From Chitinophagaceae bacterium (GTDB lineage: Bacteria > Bacteroidota > Bacteroidia > Chitinophagales > Chitinophagaceae): DNA of 64,000 nt. The DNA lies in contig JADKIE010000005.1 in NCBI GenBank assembly GCA_016721385.1, positions 1-64,000 of the forward strand, read 5' to 3'. Below, piece after piece: positions 1 through 9,755 of the stretch (position 1 is its first letter; each line of letters opens with the position of its first letter). Made by a program: the position numbers and the translations under genes. The notes under the pieces were generated by a model, which saw only the letters and a program-made list of their open reading frames with translations, was not told where the DNA came from and searched no databases.

Positions 1-631
1 GAAACCGTTGGTTAAATTAAATTCTAAGAACTTTTTATCGTCGGATATTTTCATAACACCACTCTCGGCAGTAATGCAATTATCTTATAATGAGTTGCTT
101 TTGTTCGTAAATAGTTACATTTCGTATTGTTTTTCCATCTGCATCTTTTTGCCTACTTTAATGGCATAAGTGGGTATTGAGTAAAAATACCTTCCTGTAA
201 ATCAAAGGCAGGTTTTTATACATAATATCGTTGTAAAGTGTAATTGATTTTAGGTTTGCGTAAGGGATTACATAATTAGCAAACAAAAATGTAATACCAC
301 TTAATAAAATAGCTACAAACATAAGTGGACGCATAAACCGCAACAACGAAATACCGGATGATTTTATAGCAACCAACTCAAAACTTTCGCCAAGGTTGCC
401 AAATGTCATTATCGAAGAAATTAATATTGCAATGGGCATTGCTAATATTAATAATGTGGCACTCATGTAAAATAAGAACAAACCTATAGTGCCAAAGTCT
501 AATCCCTTGCCTACTAAATCATCCACATATTTCCATACGGTTTGCATTAACAATACAAACAAAGCAATGAAAAACGTAACAATAAAAGGCCCGATAAAGT
601 TTTAGTATAAGTTTATCTAACTTTTTAACAT
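1..631 (-). CDS. LptF/LptG family permease, partial and frameshifted
   Basis: Inner-membrane permease of the LptF/LptG (YjgP/YjgQ) family, part of the ABC machine that moves lipopolysaccharide from the inner membrane to the Lpt bridge. Reading from the right, the N-terminus rejoins as MLKKLDKLILKTFIGPFIVT followed by membrane segments (for example FLFYMSATLLILAMPIAILI and the stretch ending in LFANYVIPYANLKS), as expected for the first transmembrane bundle. Single-base losses occur in the first 40 bases and again near 180-210, after which the frame continues as KPAFDLQEGIF and then IKVGKK. The gene leaves the window at base 1, so only the N-terminal part is seen. The family is clear; LptF versus LptG is not decided. 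Confidence 0.8.
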
Positions 632-763
632 GAAGTAAAGGGTAAAATGTTATTACAAAACTAACATTTAATAAGAAGGAACTTTGCTAATTACTTGTTG
701 CAAATAACGTTAGCGATTACTCTTAAACGAATAAAAATATTTAATTCAATCTAAAAATAAAAA

Positions 764-1145
764 CTAACTACCTAAAAGCGATAGAAACAAATCCTTTACC
801 TGATAATCCCAAAGTTGACTTTGGTCTTTAATATCTTTTATCGGCAAAATCTTTTATTACTAAAATAGTTTGATTGGTAACTTCCGACTTCTGAATTCGC
901 CATTCAAAGTATTCGTCTTTAGCCATATAGTGCCATCTAAAACGTACAAACTTATCTTCTTCACTTTCTAATAAATCTGCTTTGTCTTCGGTGCCATTCC
1001 ACGAAAAACTAAAAACCCCATCTCTTTCATCAACTTTATCGGCAAACCATTCCTGTAATGCCGATGGGTTTCTTAAAAACTCATATAATATGCCTGGAGA
1101 ACATCTTACCGGGTATTCTAACGTATATAAAACTTTCTTACTCAT
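764..1145 (-). CDS. START-like domain protein
   Basis: Small cytoplasmic protein of the START/AHSA1-like fold common in Bacteroidota. It begins MSKKVLYTLEYPVRCSPGIL, and the pattern of a ligand-binding helix-grip fold (LQEWFADKVDERDGVFSFSW, then VRFRWHY) is typical. The frame breaks near base 835 (DKRY then stop). One base of correction continues it as DIKDQSQLWDYQVKDLFLSL and a stop at 764, giving about 127 residues, the usual family length. It is transcribed divergently from the sigma factor to the right. Its ligand is unknown. Confidence 0.75.
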
Positions 1146-1422
1146 TCTTCTTTTTTAAATTTTCTTTGCGATGTTGCAATAATAACAAAATATCTTACTC
1201 CACAAAATATTTAGGCAATTATTTTTAAAACTATATGATAGATGGTTAAAACCTCCAAAAGGCCAAAAGGGCCTAAAAAACAGGCTGAAAACCAGTAAAT
1301 TATATTATTTTTTTTGAAAACATATTAAAAATGCCTTAAATTACGTTAATAAAAAGCTTTTTAACATATTGTTAACCGCTTTCAAATTTCTTTTAAAACC
1401 TTAAAACTTCTCGGCTTATGGT

Positions 1423-2288
1423 ATGCGTCAGCTTAAAATAAATGAAGTCAATTACCAATAAGGGAAAGTCAGTTTAGAAAAATATTTACAAGAAATTGCA
1501 AGGGTGAGATTAATTACTCCCGAAGAAGAAGTAAAACTTGCAATACGAATCAGACAAGGAGATGAAATTGCTTTAGAAAAATTAACAAAAGCTAATTTAC
1601 GTTTCGTAGTTTCAGTAGCAAAACAATATCAAAATCAAGGACTTACACTTCCTGATTTAATTAACGAAGGAAATTTAGGATTAATTAAAGCTGCACAACG
1701 TTTTGATGAAACGCGTGGATTTAAATTTATTTCGTATGCCGTATGGTGGATTCGCCAGAGTATTTTACAAGCACTTGCAGAGCAATCCAGGATTGTACGA
1801 TTGCCTTTAAATAAAGTTGGCTTAACTAATAGAATAAGTAAAGCCTACTCACAATTGGAGCAAGAATTTGAACGGGAACCCACACCCGAAGAGCTGGCAA
1901 ATTTGCTTGAAATAGATATTGAAGAAGTTTCTGCATCACTTAGTATGACTGCAAGACACATAAGTATGGACTCACCACTATCGGATGGAGAAGACAGTAC
2001 ATTGATGGATGTAATGATAAACCCTAATGCTGTTAGCACCGATAATGAATTAGCTAAGGCATCACTTAAAACTGAAATAGATCGTTCTCTTAGCACACTC
2101 ACCGATCGGCAAAAAGAAGTTATCCGGTTTTTCTTTGGTATTGGGGTAGATCATGCTTTGAGCTTGGAAGATATTGGCGAAAGGTTTAATCTTACCAGAG
2201 AAAGAGTACGCCAGATAAAGATAAAGCCATAACCAAACTACGTACTGCATCTCGTTGCCAATTATTAAAAAGTTATTTAGGCGCTTAG
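1423..2288 (+). CDS. rpoD: Primary RNA polymerase sigma factor RpoD/SigA
   Basis: Housekeeping sigma-70 of the short Bacteroidota type (about 288 residues, no long region 1.1). Region 1.2 is visible as SLEKYLQEIARV, regions 2.1-2.4 as RFVVSVAKQYQNQGL to DETRGFKFISYAVWWIRQSI, region 3 around LPLNKVGLTNRISKAYSQLE, and region 4.2 ends with SLEDIGERFNLTRERVRQIK. The ATG at 1423 starts MRQLKI. Two frame changes between 1440 and 1475 and one at about 2218 (GATAAAG) must be corrected; the tail then reads DKAITKLRTASRCQLLKSYL and stops at 2288. As this gene is essential, the breaks are most likely sequence errors. Confidence 0.92.
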
Positions 2289-2289
2289 T

Positions 2290-2806
2290 TTATAACATCC
2301 TTTTTCTTTTCTGGGTTAATGTTCTAATCATTAAGCCATAATCCCATTTTTTGGCTAAGGCATTTACACTGGCTGCAATTCGTTTAGCTTTTGTGGTTTC
2401 TGTTTTAGCACTGTCTATCCAATTGTTAAAATATTTTTGGTGACTTTGTGCAAGCGATTTAAAGAAATCGAGTGCTTGTGGTTCATCTTGCAAGCAATCG
2501 AGTAAATCGCTGTTTATTTTTAAGGGTTGATTATCTACCTCAATTTGTACAGTTACTTTTGCGCCTTGTATTTTTTTTATTTCTTTACGCATGGCAGCAT
2601 TTATGGCCATGATAAAATCACCATTGCCCATTGGCACTAATGCAACACTATTAATACCTAGTTATCTAACTTGCTTTTACCCCTGTACGATTTTTTTACT
2701 CCCGGGTTTAATTTATTAGCCAGCTTGGCATTAATGGAAATGTAGGTCAGCCTGTTTTTTCACCCATTTGGCCAAATTTTAGTAAAGTGGTTTCAAACGT
2801 AATCAT
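2290..2806 (-). CDS. YdeI/OmpD-associated family protein (DUF1905)
   Basis: Two-part protein: an N-terminal DUF1905 beta-barrel (MITFETTLLKFGQMGEKTGW at 2806 downward) and a C-terminal YdeI/Omp-associated helical part (LDCLQDEPQALDFFKSLAQS, then TTKAKRIAASVNALAKKWDY). The last 115 residues are open from base 2637. The first part needs frame corrections near 2690-2740 and 2650, giving about 170 residues, normal for the family. It starts 8 bases after the stop of the pentapeptide-repeat gene, so the two are probably co-transcribed. Its stop abuts the convergent rpoD stop. Biochemical role unknown. Confidence 0.75.
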
Positions 2807-2813
2807 AAATTGC

Positions 2814-3384
2814 TTAATCTATTTCAATATCGTATTGCTTTAATAAACCGGCAATATTATTTGCCGAAAATTTAGCTTTTTATTTTATTAATTTGTGGAT
2901 TGATGGTAAAGTTAAAGGATGTTTTAAAATCTGTCTTTTCTAAATTGGTATTATCAAAAACAGCGTTTAACAAATCGCAATTGGTGAAAACAGCGGCTGT
3001 TAAATCGGCTTCTGTAAAATCTACTTCATGCAAAATAGAATTTTCAAAATGCATATTTTTTATTTTTCGTTTGTAAAAGGAGGAGAGATTAAGAATACTG
3101 TTTTGGAAAGATGCCGAAAATACAAACTCATTACAGTTTTCAAAATGCAAGCCCAAAAGTTTACAATCTTTAAACTCAATATCTCTGAACACAGTATTGC
3201 TTGTATTAGCCATACTTAAATTACATCCTATAAAAATGCACTCATAAAAATTGATATTGGATAAATGAGTGCCCGAAAAATTGCAATTGATAAACGTGCA
3301 GTTATCGTAATCGCCTTTGGGTAAGGCTTTTATAGTATAATCTTGCTGCTCATATTTTTCATCAACAAAATACAAGTTTTCCAT
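2814..3384 (-). CDS. Pentapeptide repeat protein
   Basis: Right-handed quadrilateral beta-helix protein. Repeats of the A(D/N)LXX type run through most of the sequence: YDNCTFINCNFSGTHLSNIN, CIFIGCNLSMANTS, HEVDFTEADLTAAVFTNCDL, NAVFDNTNLEKTDF. The frame breaks at an A run near 2880; adding one base gives KAKFSANNIAGLLKQYDIEI and a stop at 2814. The full length is about 189 residues, similar in size to Qnr-like proteins, but a quinolone-protection role cannot be claimed from sequence alone. It lies directly upstream of the YdeI-family gene. Confidence 0.85.
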
Positions 3385-3439
3385 GCTAAGAAATTAGATG
3401 AGTTATAATGTAAATAATTGTACCGGGGTATAAAATTAT

Positions 3440-4352
3440 TTATTTTACTGCAACATACTTTCGCCATTTTTCAATAACAGCACTTAAGTCATCAGGTAAT
3501 TCGCTTTTAAACAGCATTTGCTTTTTTGTGGTTGGATGTATAAAGCCTAACTCTTTTGCATGTAATGCCTGGCGTGGACAAAGCGCAAAACAATTATCAA
3601 CAAATTGTTTATACTTTGTAAAAACAGTGCCGCTTACAACTTTATCGCCACCATAAAAATCGTCGTTAAATAAAGGATGCCCGATCAATTGCATATGTAC
3701 ACGTATCTGATGTGTGCGACCGGTTTCCAGCCTGCATTCTATAAGCGTTACATAATTAAAACGTTCCAAAACTTTGTAATGGGTTATTGCATCTTTACCA
3801 TAATCACCATCGGGATAGGCAGTAAATAATTTTCTAAAGCGCTGATGGCGGCCTACATGTGCTATTACAGTGCCTTCGTCTTGTTCAAAATCTCTCCAAA
3901 CCAACGCAATATAGCGGCGGTGTACAGTATGGTTAAAAAATTGCTTGGCTAAATCACTCATGGCAGTTTTATTTTTAGCCATTACCAAAAGGCCGCTGGT
4001 GTTTTTATCTATACGATGCACAAGGTTTGTTTATAATTAAAATATCATCATCCTCATACTCAATTTGTAGTGGAATATTTTCGGGAAGTATGTCGGAGGT
4101 CTCCGGTGAGTTATCAGTATATACAATAATTTTATCGTATGGTTTTACTTTGTAATTGCTTTTAATGGGCTTATCGTTTACCAATACCATTTCATCGTCT
4201 ATACCTTGCTGTATTTTATTACGTGTAGCGCCTTCTATTCGTTGCATTAAAAACTTGTCAATACGTAACGGTTCTTGCCCCTTATCAATGGTAATGGCAA
4301 GTTTTTCGTAAAGTTCTTCGCTTTCTATATTTTCTGTTTCTTCGTTGGTCAT
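3440..4352 (-). CDS. RluA/RluD-family 23S rRNA pseudouridine synthase with an internal gap
   Basis: Converts specific uridines in structured RNA to pseudouridine. An N-terminal S4-like RNA-binding part is present (RIDKFLMQRIEGATRNKIQQ, KPIKSNYKVKPYDKIIVY), then the start of the catalytic domain (DDDILIINKP). The next conserved residues are LVHRIDKNTSGLLVMAKNK, holding the catalytic Asp of the HRxD motif. In family members about 36-40 residues, including the VHPGxGN and GTLxNAL block, separate NKP from HRxD; here only about two do. Thus about 110-120 bases are absent at 4020-4030 and the frame also changes. The C-terminal half (GRTHQIRVHMQLIGHPLFND) is intact. As it stands the product would not be functional. 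Confidence 0.85.
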
Positions 4353-4367
4353 AATAAGGTCAGTTGT

Positions 4368-5137
4368 ATGTTGTCACTATCTTTGCAAAATAAATCAATT
4401 GAGTTGGATAAACAGCAAGTTATATTTAAAGATTTGGGTATTATTGAATACAAAGCTGCCTGGGATTATCAGGAAGAGTTGTTGCAACAGAATTTGGAAG
4501 TAAAGAAAAATTGAGAGCTACTGATTTGCCGAGACAAAATGATGAATTTTTTACAAGCCCGAAACTTGAAACTCAAAACTATTTTCTACTTTGTGAGCAT
4601 CCATCCGTTTACACCTTGGGGAAAAGCGGTAAAAAAGAGCATGTATTAATGAGTGACGAAGAACTGGAGCAAAACGGTATTGCTTTTTTTAATACCAACC
4701 GGGGCGGCGATATTACTTTTCATGGCTTGCAGCAAATTGTTGGTTATCCTATTTTGGATTTAGAAAATTTTTATACAGACATAGGCAAATATTTAAGAAA
4801 TTTAGAAGAAGTAATAATACAAACCATTGCGGAATATGGTATTAAAGGGGAAAGAAGCAAAGGCGAAACCGGCGTATGGATAGAACCGGATTTGCCGGGG
4901 AAAGAGCGTAAAATTTGCGCCATTGGTGTACGCTGCAGCCGATGGATTACCATGCATGGATTTGCATTAAACGTAAACACCGATTTAAGTTATTTTAATA
5001 ATATTATTCCATGTGGCATTGTAAATAAGCAAGTTACTTCCATTGAAAAGGAGTTGGGTGCAAAGATAAATTACAATGAAGTAAAACTTAAAATATACAA
5101 AAATTTTGAAAAGGTTTTTGATGTAGCAATGGTATAA
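4368..5137 (+). CDS. lipB: Lipoyl(octanoyl) transferase LipB
   Basis: Transfers octanoate from acyl carrier protein to the lipoyl domains of 2-oxoacid dehydrogenases. N-terminus VIFKDLGIIEYKAAWDYQEE, core LLCEHPSVYTLGKSGKKEH and RGGDITFHG, then KICAIGVRC (Lys of the active site) and NIIPCGI (catalytic Cys). The frame changes once near 4505. The usual HGPGQ stretch reads HGLQQ here. A TATCTTTG sequence at 4378-4385, matching the Bacteroidota -7 box, lies just inside the annotated ATG, so the true start might be a few codons later. Confidence 0.9.
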
Positions 5138-5180
5138 TAGGCAGTATGATAAATTTTAAACAATCTAATTTATTATAATA

Positions 5181-5816
5181 ATGAATGTAAATCAAGCTTA
5201 CAATATTTGGGCAGAGCAATACGATACAAACGAAAATAAAACCAGAGATTTGGAGGCAAGTGCTCTAAGGACTGTTTTAGACAATTTACATTTTGATAGT
5301 TGTTTGGAATTAGGCTGTGGAACCGGAAAAAATACCGAATGGATACTTACTAAAGCTAACAAAATTTTGGCTGTTGATTTTTCGGATGAGATGTTAGCAA
5401 AAGCAAATTCTAAAATACAGTCAAATAAAGTTGAGTTTATACAGGCAGATATAAATAATGAATGGAATTTTATAAATAAAAAACAATTTGGTTTAGTAAT
5501 TTTTAGTTTAGTGCTGGAGCATTTGCAAAATTTAGACAATGTATTTGCAAAATTGAAAAATGTTGTAAAACAAGGTGGATATGTTTATATAGGAGAGTTA
5601 CATCCATATAAGCAATACAATGGGACAAAGGCAAGATTTGAAACCGAAAATGGAATACAAATTGTAACGTGTTTTAATCATAACATTTCCGACTTTACAA
5701 CTACTGCAAAAAAATATGGTTTTGAAATAATTGAAGTGTTGGAGTTTTTTGACGACAATAATAGGGCAAATATTCCCCGAATTTTAACCTTACTTTTTAG
5801 TAACACAACTAAATAA
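5181..5816 (+). CDS. Class I SAM-dependent methyltransferase
   Basis: Small methyltransferase with a Rossmann-like SAM fold. Motif I is LELGCGTGKNTEWIL (about residues 41-55), followed by an acidic residue at the end of strand 2 (ILAVDFSDEML), FIQADIN, and the motif IV region LVIFSLVLEHLQNLDNVFAK. The C-terminal strands are ITLY-poor but complete, and the 211-residue length is normal. Start ATG at 5181 follows an AT-rich spacer of about 40 bases after lipB. The substrate cannot be read from the sequence. Confidence 0.85.
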   Translation: MNVNQAYNIWAEQYDTNENKTRDLEASALRTVLDNLHFDSCLELGCGTGKNTEWILTKANKILAVDFSDEMLAKANSKIQSNKVEFIQADINNEWNFINKKQFGLVIFSLVLEHLQNLDNVFAKLKNVVKQGGYVYIGELHPYKQYNGTKARFETENGIQIVTCFNHNISDFTTTAKKYGFEIIEVLEFFDDNNRANIPRILTLLFSNTTK

Positions 5817-5858
5817 GGCGCAATAACTAATTACAGCATATTTCAAATATACTAAACA

Positions 5859-6641
5859 TTATCTGTTCCCTTTTTCTTTAGGTATTTGTACATTTTTGCC
5901 ATCTTTTGGTACAAAAAATTTATTTCGTTCTATAAGTTTACCATTTTCATATACTTCGAAATTATACCAGCCGGAGTGTTCAAAATTTACTTTTTCTACA
6001 ATTAAATAATCATTCACAATTTTATTTAGCTCAAAAACAGGTTCTTCGGTTTCTGTAAAAAATTTAACGGAGTATTTTTTTGATTCGGCATCGGGCAAAT
6101 TAATAACTACTGTATTGTTTTTTGATGTAAAAATTCGTTTACTTGGGTAAGTAATAATTTTAGAGTTATCGCCGTTGGGTAAAGTATTGCCCACATTGTT
6201 TTTTGGCCTGTTTATAAGCACTTTAATGCCTGCACTGTCTTTATATAATGGAAAATCGAATTGGTCATAAATAAACGAATCATTATTGGTATTTGTTTTT
6301 TCTTTTGTTGGCCGCACTATATTACTAAATAAATATTTCCCTCCTTCAAATGCAATAAAAACCCTGTAATACATTTTATTGTAGGGTGGTTTATTATCTG
6401 CAAAGCCGTTTTCGGCATTTTGCGGATTTAATACCGAGCCAATAGTAGTATAGTTTTTAAGGCTGTCAAAAGAGCGTTGAATGCTAATGTTGGCAACAGG
6501 TTCTTTGTAACCATTTATCCAGCTTACAATAATCTTTCCACCAATATTTTTTACAGTAATACTGGGTAAAGCTGTTTGTGCATAACCAGTATTTATTACT
6601 GCTGTATTTAGTATAAACAAAAAAACGAAGCGATTAATCAT
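5859..6641 (-). CDS. Secreted protein with a fibronectin III-like N-terminal domain
   Basis: 260-residue protein with a clear signal peptide (MINRFVFLFILNTAVINTGYA, cleavage after GYA). Residues about 25-110 resemble a fibronectin type III or Ig-like beta sandwich (ITVKNIGGKIIVSWINGY, then YYRVFIAF). A second beta-rich part near residues 190-250 includes KYSVKFFTETEEPVFELNK and SGWYNFEVYENGKLIERNKF, close to the C-terminus but not a canonical sorting signal. Probably periplasmic or cell-surface. No enzymatic motif is seen and the function is unknown. Confidence 0.6.
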   Translation of the reverse strand: MINRFVFLFILNTAVINTGYAQTALPSITVKNIGGKIIVSWINGYKEPVANISIQRSFDSLKNYTTIGSVLNPQNAENGFADNKPPYNKMYYRVFIAFEGGKYLFSNIVRPTKEKTNTNNDSFIYDQFDFPLYKDSAGIKVLINRPKNNVGNTLPNGDNSKIITYPSKRIFTSKNNTVVINLPDAESKKYSVKFFTETEEPVFELNKIVNDYLIVEKVNFEHSGWYNFEVYENGKLIERNKFFVPKDGKNVQIPKEKGNR

Positions 6642-6702
6642 ATTGCCAAAACGATGAAAGACTAATTTAATTTGAAAAGCAAATATAATGGGTTGTTAAA
6701 AC

Positions 6703-7615
6703 TTAAAATAATAATGTGTGCTCCGGTAATGATAGATTTCCTTGTAAGCCACCTGTATGTATAAATAAAATATTACTGCCTTTCATAAAATAATCTTTTT
6801 TAATATTATCTATAAGTGCATAAAATGCCTTTCCGGTATAAACAAAATCAAGCGGCAGCTGGTATTGCCTCCAGCTGTTATTAATAAACTCAATTAATTC
6901 ATCCGTTTTTTTTGCGTAACCACCAAAATGATAAATATCCCAAATATGTAATTGGTTTGTGTTAAATGTTTTTTGAGTAAGATGTAAAGTCCGCTCTTTG
7001 ATATCTGTTAAGCCTTTTAACACTGGTATACCAATTACTTGTTGTGACGGACTGGTCGTTTGTAAAACACCGCAGATTGTTGTAGCTGTACCAATTGCAG
7101 CACAAATATGTGTATAAGTACTGCTGTTATTTAACGTATCTAAAATAAGAGAGGCTCCATTGCAACCTGCAGGATGGTAACCACCTTCTGGTATTATTAT
7201 AGCATTTTCAAATTCATTTTTTTAATTGTGTTAAAAATGCAACATCTTCTTTTGCTGCATATATATATCTGCTAACAAATTTTAGTTGCATACCATTTTC
7301 AATACATTGTTGCAGCGTATGCGAAAGTTTTGGTGGTTTTTCACCTCTAACAATACCAACACTTTTAATATTACTTAATTTACAAGCGTATGAAGTAGCT
7401 GCTAAATGATTAGAGTAAGCACCCCCAAAAGTTACTAAAGTTGTTTTGTTATTTTTCTTTGCTTCTTCTAAAAAATAATATAGTTTAAATAATTTGTTAC
7501 CCGATATGATGGGATGAATTTTATCTAACCGCAATACAGAAACAGTAATTTGTTTTTCTACAAACAAATCATCTTGTAAAACATCGGTTGTAATATTTGT
7601 ATAATCTATATTCAT
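6703..7615 (-). CDS. PLP-dependent 1-aminocyclopropane-1-carboxylate deaminase/D-cysteine desulfhydrase family enzyme
   Basis: Fold type II PLP enzyme. The N-terminal half includes LRLDKIHPIISGNKLFKLYY (the SGNKxxK lysine region that binds PLP) and TLVTFGGAYSNHLAATSYAC. A frame change in the A run at about 7218-7225 leads into NEFENAIIIPEGGYHPAGCN, ICAAIGTATTICGVL and, after an internal GTG at 7023, VLKGLTDIKERTLHLTQKTF to FIHTGGLQGNLSLPEHTLLF. About 303 residues, normal length. In Bacteroidota such proteins may be D-cysteine desulfhydrases or ACC deaminases; the sequence alone does not decide. Confidence 0.82.
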
Positions 7616-7681
7616 TTAATTACTTTATAAAGTACATTTGCTGTGCAAAAATGAGTTTAAATTTTTAATAAAAACAGTTTA

Positions 7682-8579
7682 ATGCAACCAACACTTTTAA
7701 TTTTAGCTGCAGGTATGGCCAGCAGATATGGCAGTATGAAACAAACACAGGGTTTTGGCCCAAGCGGCGAAACCATTATGGATTACAGTATTTACGATGC
7801 CATAAAAGCAGGCTTTGGCAAGGTTGTTTTTATTATTCGTAAAGATTTTGCAGAGGGGTTTAAAAACACGTTTGAGCCAAAATTAAAAGGTAAAATTGCT
7901 ACCGAATATGTTTATCAGGAAATGGATTCGTTTGTTGCAGATGCAGCTATTGCCGCAAGCAGGCAAAAACCTTGGGGAACTGGCCATGCTATTTTATGTG
8001 CAAAAGATGCAGTAAAGGAGCCATTTGCTGTAATAAATGCCGATGATTTTTATGGTACGGATGGATTTAGTAAAGCGGCCAAATTTTTAGAGGAAGGTTG
8101 TACCGAAAAAAACTATGCAATCATTGGGTATCAATTAGCCAAAACACTAAGTGAGCACGGCACGGTAAGCAGGGAGTTTGTGAAGTAGATGCAAATAATA
8201 AACTGTTAAGTATTAAAGAAAGAACAAAGTTGTATAAAAGAAAGATAGAATTGTGTATGAAGAAAATGATGAAAAAGTTGAAGTGCCATATAACTCCAAT
8301 GTGTCTATGAATTTTTGGTGTTTTCATCCATCTATTTTTGGGGCAACCGAGGAGTTATTTTATCAATTTATTGAAGCAAATGTTAATAATCCTAAAGCCG
8401 AATTTTTTATACCAATAATTGCCGAAGATTTTATGGAAAATAAGTGTGGAAACATTTCTGTAATTCCTACATCATCACAATGGTTTGGTGTTACCTATAA
8501 AGAAGATGCACCTGGTGTAAAAGCCAGTATTGATGCATTAATTGAGGCTAACAAATATCCAATTAATTTGTGGAGTTAA
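7682..8579 (+). CDS. NDP-sugar nucleotidyltransferase-like protein
   Basis: GT-A type nucleotidyltransferase, probably making a nucleotide-sugar or a related activated sugar. The nucleotide-binding signature LILAAGMASRYGSMKQTQGF is at residues 4-25, followed by VFIIRKDF, AILCAKDAVKEPFAVINADD with the metal-binding Asp, and EHGTVSRGVCEV after correction. Frame changes occur at about 8173 (GGG run) and 8245 (AAAG). The C-terminal part (VSMNFWCFHPSIF, KAEFFIPIIAEDF, WFGVTYKEDAPGV) is in one frame to 8579. Full length about 299 residues. The exact sugar is not known. Confidence 0.8.
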
Positions 8580-8602
8580 TTTTATCAAGATTTTTATATT
8601 AA

Positions 8603-8633
8603 AAAAAGCGACAATATTTAGTTGCCGCTTTTT
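8603..8633. terminator. Bidirectional terminator between convergent genes
   Basis: AAAAAGCG and CGCTTTTT form an inverted repeat with an inner CAA/TTG pair and one mismatch, flanked by A and T runs on both sides. It sits between the convergent nucleotidyltransferase and protease genes, so it can end transcripts from either side. Confidence 0.7.
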
Positions 8634-8660
8634 ATTTTATTGCTTCTGCTTAATAATAAT

Positions 8661-9752
8661 TTATTCGTAGCTCTTAATTAAGAAAACACAGCTGTTAACT
8701 TTTTTAACCTGCTCTTCTCTGTTTAAATTTTTAATTGAGTTTACTGTAGTTAATTTAATATTGGAATAGGCACTATCTTTTTTAAGATTATCAATAGCAT
8801 TGTAGATGTACAATGATTTTATCGCAAATACAGCCCCGCCATTTGATTTATCAGTTAATATACCAATAATATCGCCATTTTTGTTTAACACCGGGCCGCC
8901 GCTATTGCCATGATCGGCAGCAATAGCAATTTGATAAGATAGTGTATCACTTTTATAACCGGTTTCGCTGCTTAAATAACCTTCTCCATATACAATTTCA
9001 TCTTTAGGATACCCCATGGTAAAAATGGGCGCAGCAAGGTTAACCGTTTTATTTATGCCATAAGGTAAAGTGCCGTAAGGCTTAAAATCTTTATCTTCTA
9101 TTTTTAAAACAGCAATATCTCTTTCAATGTCTTTTGTACAAATTTTAGCAATAAAATTTTCGCCATTGGCATTTGTTGCAATAATAGTTTTGCCTTTTAA
9201 TACATGTGCATTCGTTATTAAATAACCTTTACCATCAATTAAAAAACCTGTGCCACCGGATTTTGGTGTTGCTTTTGGGTCTACTTTATCTATTCTTGCT
9301 ATTTCGCCTTTTACTTTTTTAAACTCTTTTTCGGTATTTGTTTTTAAGGCTTCAATCTCTCTGCTTAATTTTTCGGGGCTATTGGTGTTTTTATTAAAAA
9401 TAGAAGTTAACCCTACAGTAAGTACCGATACTATTCCTGCAATACCCGCCGCCAATGTGGCTACACGTTTGTATTTGCTCCACATATAGGCCACTTTTGC
9501 TTTTCCTGTTAAAACAGGTTTGCTAATTACGCCTTCATCAATCATTTTGGCTTCCACTTCTTGTAACGAATGTCTGTAACTTTTTTCTGCTCCGTATTTT
9601 TCAATTTCTGCAATAAAAAAATTATGCTCAACTGCTAATTGATCAATTTCGGGATTGTTTTTACGTAGCTCCTCAAAAAAAGTTACCTCATCGGCAGACA
9701 TTTCTCCGTTTCTGTATCGTTCTATCGCATCTAATATTAAAATGTCATCCAT
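8661..9752 (-). CDS. Membrane protein: anti-sigma-like N-terminus fused to a trypsin-like serine protease
   Basis: 363 residues. Residues 1-65 (AIERYRNGEMSADEVTFFEE, then NPEIDQLAVEHNFFIAEIEK) resemble the cytoplasmic part of Bacteroidota anti-sigma factors. One membrane segment follows (VATLAAGIAGIVSVLTVGL, about 96-115), then a short coiled-coil-like stretch, then a periplasmic chymotrypsin/DegP-type protease domain with the triad His in LITNAHVLKG, Asp in IERDIAVLKI and Ser in DHGNSGGPVL. No PDZ domain is seen. Its ATG lies 3 bases after the stop of the ECF sigma gene, so the two form one transcription unit. I infer a sigma/anti-sigma pair in which the extracytoplasmic half is a protease, which would be unusual for an anti-sigma factor. 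Confidence 0.82.
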   Translation of the reverse strand: MDDILILDAIERYRNGEMSADEVTFFEELRKNNPEIDQLAVEHNFFIAEIEKYGAEKSYRHSLQEVEAKMIDEGVISKPVLTGKAKVAYMWSKYKRVATLAAGIAGIVSVLTVGLTSIFNKNTNSPEKLSREIEALKTNTEKEFKKVKGEIARIDKVDPKATPKSGGTGFLIDGKGYLITNAHVLKGKTIIATNANGENFIAKICTKDIERDIAVLKIEDKDFKPYGTLPYGINKTVNLAAPIFTMGYPKDEIVYGEGYLSSETGYKSDTLSYQIAIAADHGNSGGPVLNKNGDIIGILTDKSNGGAVFAIKSLYIYNAIDNLKKDSAYSNIKLTTVNSIKNLNREEQVKKVNSCVFLIKSYE

Positions 9753-9755
9753 GTT

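Noticed and set aside
1146..1422. Riboswitch or small RNA upstream of rpoD
   Set aside because: The AGGCC/GGCCT pair is short and no known riboswitch pattern is recognisable; nothing else supports an RNA gene.
1423..2288. rpoD as a pseudogene
   Set aside because: It is the primary sigma factor and the three breaks are one-base changes that restore a perfect family sequence; sequencing error is far more likely.
2814..3384. Quinolone-resistance (Qnr) gene
   Set aside because: The pentapeptide fold is shared, but nothing in the sequence shows gyrase binding; such proteins are common and diverse.
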